A DNA stretch of 64,000 nucleotides from Janthinobacterium psychrotolerans (GCF_001677885.1 NZ_LOCQ01000061.1:372001-436000), one strand, 5' to 3'; numbered from the stretch's first letter, positions 44,901 to 53,042 are shown. Program-made: numbers and translations. Notes: a model not told the origin generated them from the sequence alone.

Positions 44901-45523
44901 AGCGCGTGGAGTTTCTCACGGCCTACCAGGACGCGGCCTATGCGCAAGGCTACCTGACCCTGGTCAACCAGGTGCGCGACCGTGAAAACGTGCTGGGCCT
45001 GGGCCAGAAACTGGCGCTGGCGGTCGCCAAAAGCTACTTCAAGCTGCTGGCCTACAAGGATGAATATGAGGTGGCGCGCCTGTACACCGATGGCCGTTTC
45101 GTGGAGCAACTGCAGCAGCAATTCGACGGCAATTTCTCGGTCAAGTTCAACCTGGCGCCACCGCTGTTTTCCAGGAAAGACGCCAAAGGGCACCTGGTCA
45201 AAGCCGAGTTCGGCTCCTGGATGTGGCATGCCTTCAGATGGCTGGCCAAGGCCAGGGGCTTGCGCGGCGGCACTTTTGATGTGTTCGGCTATACGGCCGA
45301 GCGCAAGATGGAACGCGCCCTGATCGTCGAATACCGCGAGCTGCTGGCCAATCTGCTGGTCAACCTGACGGCGGACAACTATTCCACCTGCGTGGCACTG
45401 GCGGCCCTGCCCGACAATATCCGCGGCTTTGGCCATGTGAAGGAACAGGCGGTGGTGACATATCGCCAGGAGCAGGCACGGCTGCTGGCGGTACTGGCGA
45501 CAGGCAACAAGCACGCGGCATAA
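41936..45523 (+). CDS. Fused indolepyruvate:ferredoxin oxidoreductase
   Basis: This 1195-residue cytosolic 2-oxoacid:ferredoxin oxidoreductase oxidatively decarboxylates aryl or branched-chain 2-oxoacids to acyl-CoA, reducing ferredoxin. The domains run as follows. The N-terminal alpha-type part contains GAIFLSGIQALVRLPMMQ, FISGYRGSPLGGLD. The TPP-binding part contains CSGCPHNTSTKVPEG, GEGAPWIGQ, GDGTYFHSGYLAIRAA and YKILYNDAVAMTGGQPVDG. A Fe-S segment contains CEGCGDCGVQSNC plus further Cys in CNKDYSCAKGFCPS. The gamma-type part starts NILINGIGGTGVITVGALMG. ATG 41936 with TTGGAGA is chosen. Aerobic proteobacteria use the fused form in aromatic amino-acid breakdown. It is followed by a perfect terminator. 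Confidence 0.92.
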   Translation: MSVTTENGAAAFVRNAGAAPSAPLAPSRLTSVSLDDKYTATSGAIFLSGIQALVRLPMMQRLRDQAAGLNTAGFISGYRGSPLGGLDENLWKAKPQLEAHHVQFVPGVNEDLAATAVWGSQQVDLIGPAKYDGVFAMWYGKGPGVDRCGDVFKHMNHAGTARHGGVLLVAGDDHGAYSSTLPHQSDHLFSASMIPLLYPCNVQEYLDLGIHGWAMSRFSGCTVAFKALADTVESSASVDADPFRVTVKIPQDFQMPEGGLNARLSNIPLGQQARNQEALMQDYKIYAALAYARENKLNHTTIDSPNARLGIIASGKSYLDVLEALEELGIDEAMAAEVGLRLFKVAMPWPLEPDSVREFAQGLDEILVVEEKRQIVEYQLKEQLYNWRDDVRPRVIGKFDEKGEWVAPRGEWLLTSKADFSVSQVARVIASRIARLISDPVTCDLIKARLSFLDAKDAVLKKAVNTPFRPAFYCSGCPHNTSTKVPEGSLALAGIGCHVMATSIYPEMNKLTTHMGGEGAPWIGQAAFSTLPHVFQNLGDGTYFHSGYLAIRAAQAAKVNITYKILYNDAVAMTGGQPVDGLITVPMMAQQVAAEGVARIALVTEDLSRYADRSNLPAHLTLHDRKDMDAVQRELREIPGVSVLIYDQTCAAEKRRRRKKGEYPDVAKRMVINDAVCEGCGDCGVQSNCVSILPKETPFGRKRTIDQSSCNKDYSCAKGFCPSFVTVEGGSLKKTKTGTNKEDNFGPLPEPVLPACDAPYNILINGIGGTGVITVGALMGMAAHLEGKGASVLDMTGMSQKNGSVTSHVKIAATPAQIRAQRIATGEADLILGCDMLTAGAQDAISKMRPGRSLAVINLHEQPPGTFAQNADWQYPAAQVRQLIEESVGGADAADFIDATKLATALMGDSIAANLFMLGYAWQKGRIPLTEAALLRAIELNGVGIESNKKSFLWGRRAAVDVRKVTQIATPSQAIVMQMPQSPDAVLKQRVEFLTAYQDAAYAQGYLTLVNQVRDRENVLGLGQKLALAVAKSYFKLLAYKDEYEVARLYTDGRFVEQLQQQFDGNFSVKFNLAPPLFSRKDAKGHLVKAEFGSWMWHAFRWLAKARGLRGGTFDVFGYTAERKMERALIVEYRELLANLLVNLTADNYSTCVALAALPDNIRGFGHVKEQAVVTYRQEQARLLAVLATGNKHAA

Positions 45524-45550
45524 ACCAACGCAGCGGCGCGGCCAGTGACA

Positions 45551-45579
45551 ACGCAGCGCTACGGCGCTGCGTTTTTTTT
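45551..45579. terminator. Strong rho-independent terminator
   Basis: ACGCAGCGC-TACG-GCGCTGCGT is a perfect 9-bp stem with tetraloop and eight T. It ends the oxidoreductase transcript, and the T-run overlaps the stop codon of the convergent LacI gene. Confidence 0.92.
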
Positions 45580-46588
45580 ACTCCATGCAACGCCCCACCG
45601 TCGCTCCCGGCAGCAGCACCGGTTGCCAGATTTCCTGCAGTTTTTCCGGCGGCGTGCCGGCCAACAAGGCTTGCAGCATTTCGACCATCCTGGCGCCGGC
45701 GCGGCGCAGGTCCGGCTGGTCGATGGTGGTGACGTCGAGGCCGATCAGGCTGTCTTCGACACTGCCCCAGACGATCACCGAGATCTCCTTGCCGATGCCA
45801 ATGCCGGCGTCCATCAGCGCGCGCACCACGCCGACGCCGGACAGATGGTTGTCGACGATGACGGCGGTGGGGCGTGGCGAGCAGGCCAGCAGTTGCTGCA
45901 TGGCCTGGTAGCCGCTGCGGCGGTCCAGCGCCTGGTCCAGCTGATGGCGCGGGTCGGCCTGCAAGCCCGCTTGTGCCATGCAGCGCAAAAAGCTCTGCTT
46001 GCGCTCGTAGGCGAAATGCAGGTCCAGCGGGGCGCTCAGCAGGGCAATGCGCTGGTGGCCATGGGCCAGCAGGAAAGAGACGGCAAGATCGATGCCGGTG
46101 TCGTGGTCATAGTCAAAATACGCGTAGGGTGCGTCGATGCAGGTGCGGCCATGGGCGACAAACGGGAAGCCGGCCTGCATCAGGCAGGCGATGCGCTCGT
46201 CCTTTACCTTGGTGCGCCCGACCACCAGGCCGTCGACCTGATGGCTGCGCATCATGGTGTCGTACGAGGGCAGTTCGTTTTGCGGCGAGACGGGCGAGAT
46301 GATCAGGCTCATTTTCGCCGCTTCCACGGCATCGGACATGCCGTTGACCACCGACAGGAACACGCTGTCGCCCAGGTCGTTGGGCAGCAGCGGAAAGATC
46401 ATGCCCAGCACATTGCTGCGGCCGACCGCCAGGCTGCGCGCCAGCGGATTGGGCTTGTAGCCGACTTTCTTGGCGGCCGCCAGGACGATTTCACGGGTGC
46501 GGGAATTGACTTCCGGATAGCCATTCAAGGCCCTGCTGACTGTCGTTTTCGACATGCCCAGGGCGATGGCGAGGCTCTTGAGATTCAT
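45578..46588 (-). CDS. LacI-family transcriptional regulator (orphan)
   Basis: This 336-residue regulator has its helix-turn-helix at residues 1-25 (MNLKSLAIALGMSKTTVSRALNGYPEVN) and hinge RTREIVLAAAKKVGYKPNPLARSLAVGRS. A ribose-binding-like effector domain follows to the end. ATG 46588 is chosen; the longer frame adds 8 residues before the family start. Neighbours are an oxidoreductase terminator and a metallo-hydrolase, with no sugar operon beside it, so its targets are probably elsewhere. The ligand is unknown. Confidence 0.92.
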   Translation of the reverse strand: MNLKSLAIALGMSKTTVSRALNGYPEVNSRTREIVLAAAKKVGYKPNPLARSLAVGRSNVLGMIFPLLPNDLGDSVFLSVVNGMSDAVEAAKMSLIISPVSPQNELPSYDTMMRSHQVDGLVVGRTKVKDERIACLMQAGFPFVAHGRTCIDAPYAYFDYDHDTGIDLAVSFLLAHGHQRIALLSAPLDLHFAYERKQSFLRCMAQAGLQADPRHQLDQALDRRSGYQAMQQLLACSPRPTAVIVDNHLSGVGVVRALMDAGIGIGKEISVIVWGSVEDSLIGLDVTTIDQPDLRRAGARMVEMLQALLAGTPPEKLQEIWQPVLLPGATVGRCME

Positions 46589-46902
46589 GTTGACTACCTG
46601 TCTGCAGGGCAAGGGCTAGCTGTCGTAGCCATCGATTATAGCCGAGACAAGCTTGCATGCCGCTGTCATGCACAAGCAGAAATGGTACAAGAACAACATC
46701 GCCATCAATATCAAAAAGATATCCCGCAACGCGGGCGCCGGCCCGCGCTGCGTGGCGGCGCCAGATCACTATCGCCATGCCAGCCAAGATACGTATCGAT
46801 AGCAGGCACTCACCTCAAGCCTTGATCAGAGCGCGACAGTAAGCAGCTGGCGAACAGCCTGGCGCCGCCTGATCAACACCACGGCGGGAGGTCCTGGGCT
46901 GA
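46589..46902. other. Intergenic region upstream of the orphan lacI
   Basis: About 314 nt without a convincing gene. A small inverted repeat ATATC-AAAAA-GATAT (46708-46722) could be an operator. I see no CG-centred LacI-type palindrome here. Confidence 0.4.
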
Positions 46903-48003
46903 TTACTCGGCCATTTCCTGCGCCACCACCGTCAGCCACCATTTTTCGCCCGTCTTGGGCTGGCGCAAGTCGACGGCCTCGCCCATCTGCGGCGTGGCCA
47001 GCTTGACGCCACGTTTGGCGGCCAGCGCCGCGATGCGGTCGAACGGCTCATGCCAGGCGTGCAGCCCCAGGTCAAAGGTGCCGTTGTGCACCGGCATCAG
47101 CCATTTTCCCTTCAAATCCAGGTGCGCCTGCAAGGTCTGTTCGGGCTGCATGTGCACGTCCGGCCACAGCTTGTCATAGGCGCCGGTCTCGATCATGGTC
47201 ACGTCGAACGGCCCGTATTGCTCGCCGATCTGCTTGAAGCCGTCGAAATAGCCAGTGTCGCCGCTGAAAAACACGCGCAGTTCCGGCGCCTCGATCACCC
47301 ACGAGGCCCACAGGGTCTTGTTGCCATCGAACAGGCCGCGCCCCGAGAAATGCTGCGACGGCGTCGCCACCAGGCGCACGCCCTCGAACGTCACGCCCTG
47401 CCACCAGTCGAACTGCCGCACCTTGGCCTTGGGGATGCCCCACGCCACCAGGGTGTCACCGACGCCCAGGGGCGTGACGAAATGCTCGGTCTTGGCCGCC
47501 AGCGCCAGCACGGCCGCATGGTCGAGGTGATCGTAATGATCGTGCGACAGGATCACGGCCTTGATCGGCGGCAATTCTTCAATGCTGATCGGCGGCTGGT
47601 GAAAGCGCTTCGGCCCGGCCCATTGCACCGGCGAGGCCCGCTCGGAAAACACCGGATCGGTCAGGAAAAAATGCCCGTTCAGTTTCAGCAGCAAGGTCGA
47701 GTGGCCGAGGCGAAACAGGGTATTGTCCGGTGCGGCCAGCAGTTGTGCCTGGCTCAGGGCTTGCACCGGCACCGCTTTGGTCGGCACCGTGCCCGGCGGC
47801 TTACCGACGGCAAAGGCCCACATCAGCTTCATGGTCTCAACGCCGCCCAGCTTGTGCATGGCGACCGGATTGCGGAACTTGCCGTCGACCCGTTGCAAAA
47901 CGGTCGCCGCAGCAGGTGCGGCGGTGTTGGCAGGCTGCGCGCGCAGGGTGCAGGAACTGATGCTCATCAAGACTCCCAGAAAGATAAGGTGATGCAAGGA
48001 CAT
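46903..48003 (-). CDS. MBL-fold metallo-hydrolase lipoprotein
   Basis: This 366-residue protein has an N-terminal signal with lipobox ISSC (about Cys17). A metallo-beta-lactamase fold follows, with the zinc motif VILSHDHYDHLDHAAVLAL (HxHxDH form), FSGDTGYFDGF and MPVHNGTFDLGLHAW. The family (UlaG/NAPE-PLD-like) hydrolyses phosphodiesters or lactones; the substrate is unknown. ATG 48003 is selected; the longer frame would run through the operator. It is divergent from the TetR gene with a 15-bp palindrome between them, so it is probably the regulated target. Confidence 0.88.
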   Translation of the reverse strand: MSLHHLIFLGVLMSISSCTLRAQPANTAAPAAATVLQRVDGKFRNPVAMHKLGGVETMKLMWAFAVGKPPGTVPTKAVPVQALSQAQLLAAPDNTLFRLGHSTLLLKLNGHFFLTDPVFSERASPVQWAGPKRFHQPPISIEELPPIKAVILSHDHYDHLDHAAVLALAAKTEHFVTPLGVGDTLVAWGIPKAKVRQFDWWQGVTFEGVRLVATPSQHFSGRGLFDGNKTLWASWVIEAPELRVFFSGDTGYFDGFKQIGEQYGPFDVTMIETGAYDKLWPDVHMQPEQTLQAHLDLKGKWLMPVHNGTFDLGLHAWHEPFDRIAALAAKRGVKLATPQMGEAVDLRQPKTGEKWWLTVVAQEMAE

Positions 48004-48039
48004 GTGCGGCCGATCGAATAAAACACAAGGAAAATTTAC

Positions 48040-48054
48040 ACTACACAGTGTAGT
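48040..48054. promoter_or_regulatory. TetR-type operator palindrome
   Basis: ACTACAC-A-GTGTAGT is a perfect 15-bp palindrome in the 114-nt divergent region between the metallo-hydrolase and the TetR gene. Its position fits repression of both genes. Confidence 0.75.
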
Positions 48055-48117
48055 TCTGATTGCAAGCAAAGTAAACCAGGAGGTGTAAAATATTGTTTTC
48101 AAAGGAGATTTGATGTC

Positions 48118-48741
48118 ATGGCCTCACCGCAACGCCTGACCGACCGCAAGCGCGTCGCCATCGTCGATGCCGCCATCGCCGAGTTTCGCGAGCACGGTTT
48201 CGATGCGACCAGCATGGACAAGATTGCCGCCACGGCCGCCGTATCCAAGCGCACCGTGTACAACCATTTCCCCAGCAAGGACGAACTGTTTGCGGAAATC
48301 CTGCAGCGCATGTGGGAAAGCAGCGTGGCCCAGCCGGCCGTGCCCTATGTGGCCGGGCAGCCGCTGCGTCCGCAAGTGCTGGCCCTGGTCGAGCAGAAAA
48401 TGATGTTGCTGTGCGACCCAGCTTTTATCGACCTGGCGCGCGTGGTGTTTGGCGAAACCATCCATTCGCCCGAGCGCGCCCAGGCCATGGTGGCGCGCCT
48501 GAACGAAAAGGAAACCGGCCTCAATATCTGGATCCGCGCGGCCCAGCAGGACGGCCGCATCAAGGCCGGCGAAACGCTGGATGTGGCGCACCTGCTGATG
48601 TCGCCACTAAAAACTTTTGCCTTCTGGCCACAGATCACGCTTGGTGAACCGCTATTGAGCCCGGCGCGCCGGCGCGAAGTGACGCAACTGGCCGTCGATA
48701 TTTTCCTGTGCTACTACAGCGTGGCAAAACACACGGCATAA
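48118..48741 (+). CDS. TetR-family transcriptional regulator
   Basis: This 207-residue regulator has its helix-turn-helix at about residues 13-55 (VAIVDAAIAEFREHGFDATSMDKIAATAAVSKRTVYNHFPSKDELFAEI). A helical C-terminal domain (about 60-200) resembles the AcrR/TetR C-terminal domain 14 type. The start is ATG at 48118 with AAGGAG upstream. It is divergent from the metallo-hydrolase lipoprotein and probably represses it through the ACTACAC palindrome. It is convergent with, and overlaps by 28 nt, the BNR-repeat gene. Confidence 0.93.
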   Translation: MASPQRLTDRKRVAIVDAAIAEFREHGFDATSMDKIAATAAVSKRTVYNHFPSKDELFAEILQRMWESSVAQPAVPYVAGQPLRPQVLALVEQKMMLLCDPAFIDLARVVFGETIHSPERAQAMVARLNEKETGLNIWIRAAQQDGRIKAGETLDVAHLLMSPLKTFAFWPQITLGEPLLSPARRREVTQLAVDIFLCYYSVAKHTA

Positions 48742-49811
48742 ACCGGCGGCAAGTGGGCGGACAAGGTCTGCCATTGCTCGCCGCCATCGATCGAGTACCA
48801 GGCGCCACCGGTGGTCGACGCCATCAGCAGGCTGCGCCCGTCGTCAGCCAGCGCCAGCCCATGGCGGTACACCAGGTCGTAGCAATGCCGCTGCGGCAAG
48901 CCATTGCGCAACACCTCGAACGTTTGTCCGCCGTCACGCGTGCGGGTGACGGCCAGCGCGCCGTCGTGCGCGATGCGCAGCACATCGGCCTGCGCCGGCA
49001 CGAACCAGGCCGTGCCACCATCGCGCGGGTGCACGGCGACGGCAAAACCAAAATGCGACAGCGGCGCGCCGCCAATTTCCTGCCAGTGGTGGCCGCCATC
49101 TTGCGAGCGCCAGATGCCGTTGTGATGCTGGCACCACAACATATCGGGCATGGCCTGGCTGCGCACGATGCGGTGCGGGTCCTGCACCGCTTCGTTTTCA
49201 TCGAGCTCGGGCGGCATATAGTCGGCGCGCATGCCGGTTGAACTCAATACCCAGCTGGCGCCGCCGTCGGCGGTTTGCCACACGCCGCCGCACGATACAC
49301 CGACCAGCACCTTGTCGCTGTCGCGCGGATCGACGCAGATACTGTGAATGCCGGGCACATCGTAGCCGCCGCCAAACCACTGCGCCCGCTGCGGCACGTT
49401 CCACAAGGACTCGACCAGTTGCCAGCTGTCGCCACGGTCATTCGAACGGAACAGGCCGCCGGGCAAGGTGCCGGCCCACAGCATGCCGGGCTGGTCCGCG
49501 CCGCCGGCGGCCAGCGACCAGATCTGCTGCACGGTCCAGTCGAACGTATCGCTGCTGTCCGGCGGCCTGGCGGGAAAGGCCGGCATGGCGATCTCCTGCC
49601 AGAGCTCGCCATCGACCTCGCGCCGGTGCAATTTGGCGCCGAAATGCCCCAGGTGCAGGGCCGCATACAGGGCGCCGTCGCGGCTGTCGTGCAGCAGCAT
49701 CGAGACGGGGTCGCCGGCAAACCGCACCAGCGCCAGGGTATTGCCACCGTGCTCGTCAAGATCGCACTGGAACAGTCCCTTGCGGGTGCCCAGATAAGCG
49801 CGCTGCCCCAT
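48714..49811 (-). CDS. BNR/Asp-box beta-propeller protein (sialidase/YCF48-like fold)
   Basis: This 365-residue protein has five Asp-box-type repeats, SxDxGxxW-like: SNDRGDSW, TADGGASW, SQDGGHHW, TRDGGQTF and SIDGGEQW. It is therefore a beta-propeller of the sialidase/YCF48-like class. No signal peptide is obvious (MGQRAYLGTRKGLF), so it is probably cytosolic, and sialidase catalytic residues are not apparent. The role is unknown. ATG 49811 follows GGGAGG, which lies in the end of the upstream MoaD-like gene; their spacing is 1 nt. This adjacency suggests linked work with the sulfur-carrier-like protein. Confidence 0.82.
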   Translation of the reverse strand: MGQRAYLGTRKGLFQCDLDEHGGNTLALVRFAGDPVSMLLHDSRDGALYAALHLGHFGAKLHRREVDGELWQEIAMPAFPARPPDSSDTFDWTVQQIWSLAAGGADQPGMLWAGTLPGGLFRSNDRGDSWQLVESLWNVPQRAQWFGGGYDVPGIHSICVDPRDSDKVLVGVSCGGVWQTADGGASWVLSSTGMRADYMPPELDENEAVQDPHRIVRSQAMPDMLWCQHHNGIWRSQDGGHHWQEIGGAPLSHFGFAVAVHPRDGGTAWFVPAQADVLRIAHDGALAVTRTRDGGQTFEVLRNGLPQRHCYDLVYRHGLALADDGRSLLMASTTGGAWYSIDGGEQWQTLSAHLPPVYAVCFATL

Positions 49812-49812
49812 G

Positions 49813-50082
49813 TCAACCTCCCGAGAGTGCCTGCAATACATGGACTTCGCTGTCCGGGCGCAAGGCGTCGCCGAGCAGCAGCCGGTCGCGGCAGCGCAGG
49901 CCGTCGATAAACACCGCCACATGCTGGCGCAGCCGGCCCTGCTAGTCGAGCACATAGCCGCGCAGCTGTGGCTGCTGCGCAAAGGCGGCTTCCAGCGCAC
50001 TGCGCAAGTCGGCGGCGTCCACCGTCATCGACGGCGCCGCCAGGAAGCGCGCCAGTTGCCGCGTGAAATGCAGTTGCGCCAT
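49813..50082 (-). pseudogene. MoaD/ThiS-like ubiquitin-fold protein interrupted by an amber codon
   Basis: The frame reads MAQLHFTRQLARFLAAPSMTVDAADLRSALEAAFAQQPQLRGYVLD. A TAG at 49942-49944 follows. The same frame then continues QGRLRQHVAVFIDGLRCRDRLLLGDALRPDSEVHVLQALSGG up to a TGA. The two parts together are a complete 89-residue ubiquitin-like sulfur carrier ending in the diagnostic Gly-Gly. One change, GAG to TAG, would explain the stop. It could be a real inactivating mutation, an error or a suppressed stop. ATG 50082 is used; an in-frame ATG lies at 50109. Confidence 0.82.
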
Positions 50083-50182
50083 GCCGTGTCCGCCGAAGAT
50101 GACCTGCATCCATTCTAGTGCGCTTTGCGGCCGATACAATGGCCATGGCCTAAAATACCCGCAAGCACATCAGGAGGCAGGC

Positions 50183-50491
50183 ATGACAATTACCCCGGAA
50201 CAATTAGCGCTGCTGATGCAGGAAGTGGAAGTGGCCGACCCGATCGACTTTGCCGACCTGCCCTTCAACGAGCAGGAGTTGCGCGGCCTGATCGCCAACC
50301 ACCTGTGCGAGATGGCCGACGCCATGGAAAGCTTCACGCCGGAAGACCGCAACCTGGCGCTGCTGGCCGTGGCGGCCAAGCTGGTGCTGGAAAACCTGGT
50401 GCTGCATGTGCAGCTGCTGCGCCGCCACGGCCTGCCGGTGGGCGACAGCGTGGAGGCGCTGCTGCAGCGACTCAAGGGTGGCCAGGCCTAA
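50183..50491 (+). CDS. Conserved-looking small hypothetical protein
   Basis: This 102-residue acidic protein is all helical in appearance: MTITPEQLALLMQEVEVADPIDFADLPFNEQELRGLIANHLCEMADAMESFTPEDRNLALLAVAAKLVLENLVLHVQLL. I do not recognise a family. ATG 50183 has AGGAGG upstream, so translation is likely. It is convergent with the ferredoxin gene and overlaps its end by 4 nt. A cytosolic role is implied by the lack of a signal or membrane segment. Confidence 0.75.
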   Translation: MTITPEQLALLMQEVEVADPIDFADLPFNEQELRGLIANHLCEMADAMESFTPEDRNLALLAVAAKLVLENLVLHVQLLRRHGLPVGDSVEALLQRLKGGQA

Positions 50492-50769
50492 GCTGTCCGC
50501 ACCGCCCGCGCCTGCAGGGCAAGGTCCGTTTCCGCCACCGCCACGCACGGCAGGATATAGCCGTCCAGTCGCTCGTCGAGGCTGACGCCGGGCCAGTCCA
50601 CCGTATAGCGCACCTTGCCCTGGGGCATATGACAGAGGCAGGTACGGCAAGTGCCGTTGCGGCAGGAACTGAGCAGGCGGATGCCGGCCAGTTCGGCGGC
50701 GGCCAGCAAGGTGGTGTCAGGGCTGGCGGAAAATTGCCAGCCCTGCGGCAGGATGGTGACAGTAGGCAT
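50488..50769 (-). CDS. Plant-type [2Fe-2S] ferredoxin
   Basis: This 93-residue electron carrier has ligands Cys36, Cys41, Cys44 (CRNGTCRTC) and Cys75 (ILPCVAVAE), the C-x4-C-x2-C...C pattern of plant/vertebrate-type ferredoxins. It is short and stands alone, so it may serve a reductase or oxygenase elsewhere. The start is ATG at 50769, 9 nt after the sugar operon stop, so read-through is possible. The convergent hypothetical gene overlaps its end. Confidence 0.9.
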   Translation of the reverse strand: MPTVTILPQGWQFSASPDTTLLAAAELAGIRLLSSCRNGTCRTCLCHMPQGKVRYTVDWPGVSLDERLDGYILPCVAVAETDLALQARAVRTA

Positions 50770-50778
50770 GTGCCCAGT

Positions 50779-51936
50779 CTAGCAGCCTCGGACGTCCAGG
50801 GTGGTCCACTGCGCGCCCGCCGCGTGGCTGCGCAGCACGGCCTCGGCAAACGCCAGCCCGGCCACGCCATCGGTCACGGTCGGCAGCGACCGCGCCGCGT
50901 CGGGAATCGCCTCGCCCGCTTGCAGCGCGCGGATGCTGAGCGCCGCATCCAGGTACAGCTGGGCAAACGCTTCCAGATACCCTTCCGGATGGCCGGCCGG
51001 CACGCGCGTGGCGTGCCGCGCGGCGGCGCTGTCGACCCGGCCGGGGCGCAGCAGCTGGCGGTTGCCGCCCTGCGGCGTAAACCACAGCGCATTGGGCTGT
51101 TCCTGGTCGAAATCGAGCTGGGCCTTGCTGCCGAACAGGCGCAAGCGCACCGTGTTTTCGCAGCCGGTCGCCACCTGGCTGGCCCACAAGGTTCCTTTGG
51201 CGCCATTGGCGTAGCGCAGCATCACCTGCACATGGTCGTCCAAGGTGCGGTTCGGCACAAAGGTCGACAGTTCGGCCAGCAGCTGCTCGGGCGTTTGTCC
51301 GCTGACAAACTGCGCCAGGTGATAGGCATGCACGCCGACGTCGAGCAGGGTGCCGCCCGGACCGGCTTTGGCCGGGTCGTTATGCCAGTTGCCCTCTGCC
51401 ATGCCGCCGGCGGCAATCGCCCCGGCCAGCCAGTCCTGCGAATATTCCACCTGCACCAGGCGCAGCTCGCCGATTTCACCGGCCTCGACCATGGCTTTCG
51501 CGTGGCGCAGCAGCGGATAGCCGCTGTAGGTATGGGTCAGGGCAAACAGCAGGTTTTTCCGCTGCGCCAGCGCCGCCAGCGCCTTGCCTTCGTCCAGCGA
51601 AATGGCCAGCGGCTTGTCGCAGATCACGTGGATGCCCGCTTCCAGGAAGGCGGTGGCCACCGGCGCATGCAGATGGTTGGGCGTGACGATGGCCACCGCC
51701 TCGATGCCGTCGGCGCGCGCGGCCTCCGCCTGTGCCATCGCGCGGTAGTCGCTATAGCAGCGCTCGGGCGCCAGATGCAGCGCCTGGCCGCTGTCCAGGG
51801 CGCGCGCGGCGTCGGACGACAGGGCGCCCGCCACCAGTTCATACTGGTCGTCGATGCGCGCCGCGATGCGGTGCACGGCGCCAATAAACGCGCCCTGCCC
51901 GCCCCCTACCATGCCCAGCCGTATTCTGCGCTGCAT
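50779..51936 (-). CDS. Gfo/Idh/MocA-family sugar oxidoreductase
   Basis: This 385-residue NAD(P)-dependent dehydrogenase has Rossmann motif LGMVGGGQGAFIGAVHR near residue 6, the family motif DKP (HVICDKPLAISLDEG, in place of EKP) and a C-terminal alpha/beta domain. GNWHNDPAKAGPGGTLLDVGVHAYHLAQF carries the family's substrate-binding region. It probably oxidises a sugar or inositol-like compound imported by the ABC transporter. The start is ATG at 51936; the isomerase stop at 51938 is 1 nt away. It is the last gene of the operon. Confidence 0.92.
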   Translation of the reverse strand: MQRRIRLGMVGGGQGAFIGAVHRIAARIDDQYELVAGALSSDAARALDSGQALHLAPERCYSDYRAMAQAEAARADGIEAVAIVTPNHLHAPVATAFLEAGIHVICDKPLAISLDEGKALAALAQRKNLLFALTHTYSGYPLLRHAKAMVEAGEIGELRLVQVEYSQDWLAGAIAAGGMAEGNWHNDPAKAGPGGTLLDVGVHAYHLAQFVSGQTPEQLLAELSTFVPNRTLDDHVQVMLRYANGAKGTLWASQVATGCENTVRLRLFGSKAQLDFDQEQPNALWFTPQGGNRQLLRPGRVDSAAARHATRVPAGHPEGYLEAFAQLYLDAALSIRALQAGEAIPDAARSLPTVTDGVAGLAFAEAVLRSHAAGAQWTTLDVRGC

Positions 51937-51937
51937 C

Positions 51938-52999
51938 TCAGTCTCCTTGCTTCAGTCCCAGCAACTGCTTGATCTGTCGCGGGTTGACGGCGCTGCCGGC
52001 AAAGTCATCGAACGCGTGCTCCGCCACGCGGATGATGTGCTCGCGGATAAACCGTGCGCCTTCGGCCGCGCCGTCTTCCGGGTGCTTCAGACAGCACTCC
52101 CATTCCAGCACGGCCCAGCCCGGAAAATCGTACTGCGCCATCTTCGAAAAAATCGCCTTGAAATCGATCTGGCCGTCGCCCAGCGAGCGGAAGCGCCCGG
52201 CCCGGTCCTGCCAGTCGCTGTAGCCGCCATACACGCCCTGGCGTCCGTTGGGACGGAACTCGGCATCTTTTACATGAAACGCCTTGATGCGCTCGTGATA
52301 GATATCGATAAAGGCCAGGTAATCGAGCTGCTGCAGCACGAAGTGGCTGGGGTCGTACAGGATAGCCGCGCGCGGATGCTGGTTCACGGCATCGAGAAAG
52401 CGCTCGAACGTCACGCCGTCGTGCAGGTCTTCGCCCGGATGCAGTTCATAGCAAACGTCCACGCCGGCCGCGTCGAACGCATCGAGGATGGGCAGCCAGC
52501 GCCTGGCCAGCTCGGCAAACGCCGTTTCCACCAGGCCGGCGGGGCGCTGCGGCCACGGGTACAGATAGGGCCAGGCCAGCGCGCCGGAAAACGTCACATG
52601 GGCCTTCAGGCCCAGGCGCTGCGAGGCGGTGGCGGCCCACAGCAGCTGCTGCGTGGCCCAGGCCGTGCGCGCGGCCGGGTCGCCCTTCACATGTTCGGGC
52701 GCAAAGCCATCGAACAGCGCGTCGTAGGCAGGATGGACGGCGATCAGCTGGCCCTGCAGATGGGTCGACAGTTCCGTTACCTGCAAGCCGTAACGCGCCA
52801 GCAGCGCGATGACGTCGTCGCAATACTGGTCGCTGGCGGCCGCCTGCTCCAGGTCGAACAGACGCGGCGCCGTCGGCAGCTGCAAGCCCTTGTAGCCAAG
52901 GCCGGCCGCCCACTGCGCCAGGTGTTCGAGCGTATCGAACGGCGGCTCGTCGCCGAGAAACTGGGCCAGGAAAATGGCCGGGCCGTGGATGGTTTTCAT
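51938..52999 (-). CDS. Xylose-isomerase-like TIM-barrel sugar epimerase/isomerase
   Basis: This 353-residue protein of the AP endonuclease family 2 / sugar isomerase-like TIM-barrel group contains GYKGLQLPTAPRLFDLEQA, VCYELHPGEDLHD (likely metal-site Glu), ILYDPSHFVLQQLDYLAFI and GWAVLEWECCLKHPE. It probably interconverts a ketose or inositol derivative in the same pathway as the adjacent dehydrogenase. Its start ATG 52999 lies 43 nt after the binding-protein gene. The exact substrate cannot be read from sequence. Confidence 0.88.
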   Translation of the reverse strand: MKTIHGPAIFLAQFLGDEPPFDTLEHLAQWAAGLGYKGLQLPTAPRLFDLEQAAASDQYCDDVIALLARYGLQVTELSTHLQGQLIAVHPAYDALFDGFAPEHVKGDPAARTAWATQQLLWAATASQRLGLKAHVTFSGALAWPYLYPWPQRPAGLVETAFAELARRWLPILDAFDAAGVDVCYELHPGEDLHDGVTFERFLDAVNQHPRAAILYDPSHFVLQQLDYLAFIDIYHERIKAFHVKDAEFRPNGRQGVYGGYSDWQDRAGRFRSLGDGQIDFKAIFSKMAQYDFPGWAVLEWECCLKHPEDGAAEGARFIREHIIRVAEHAFDDFAGSAVNPRQIKQLLGLKQGD

Positions 53000-53042
53000 G
53001 GGTATCCTTTAGCCCCGGAATGCGACTTCCGGGGCGTAAAAA

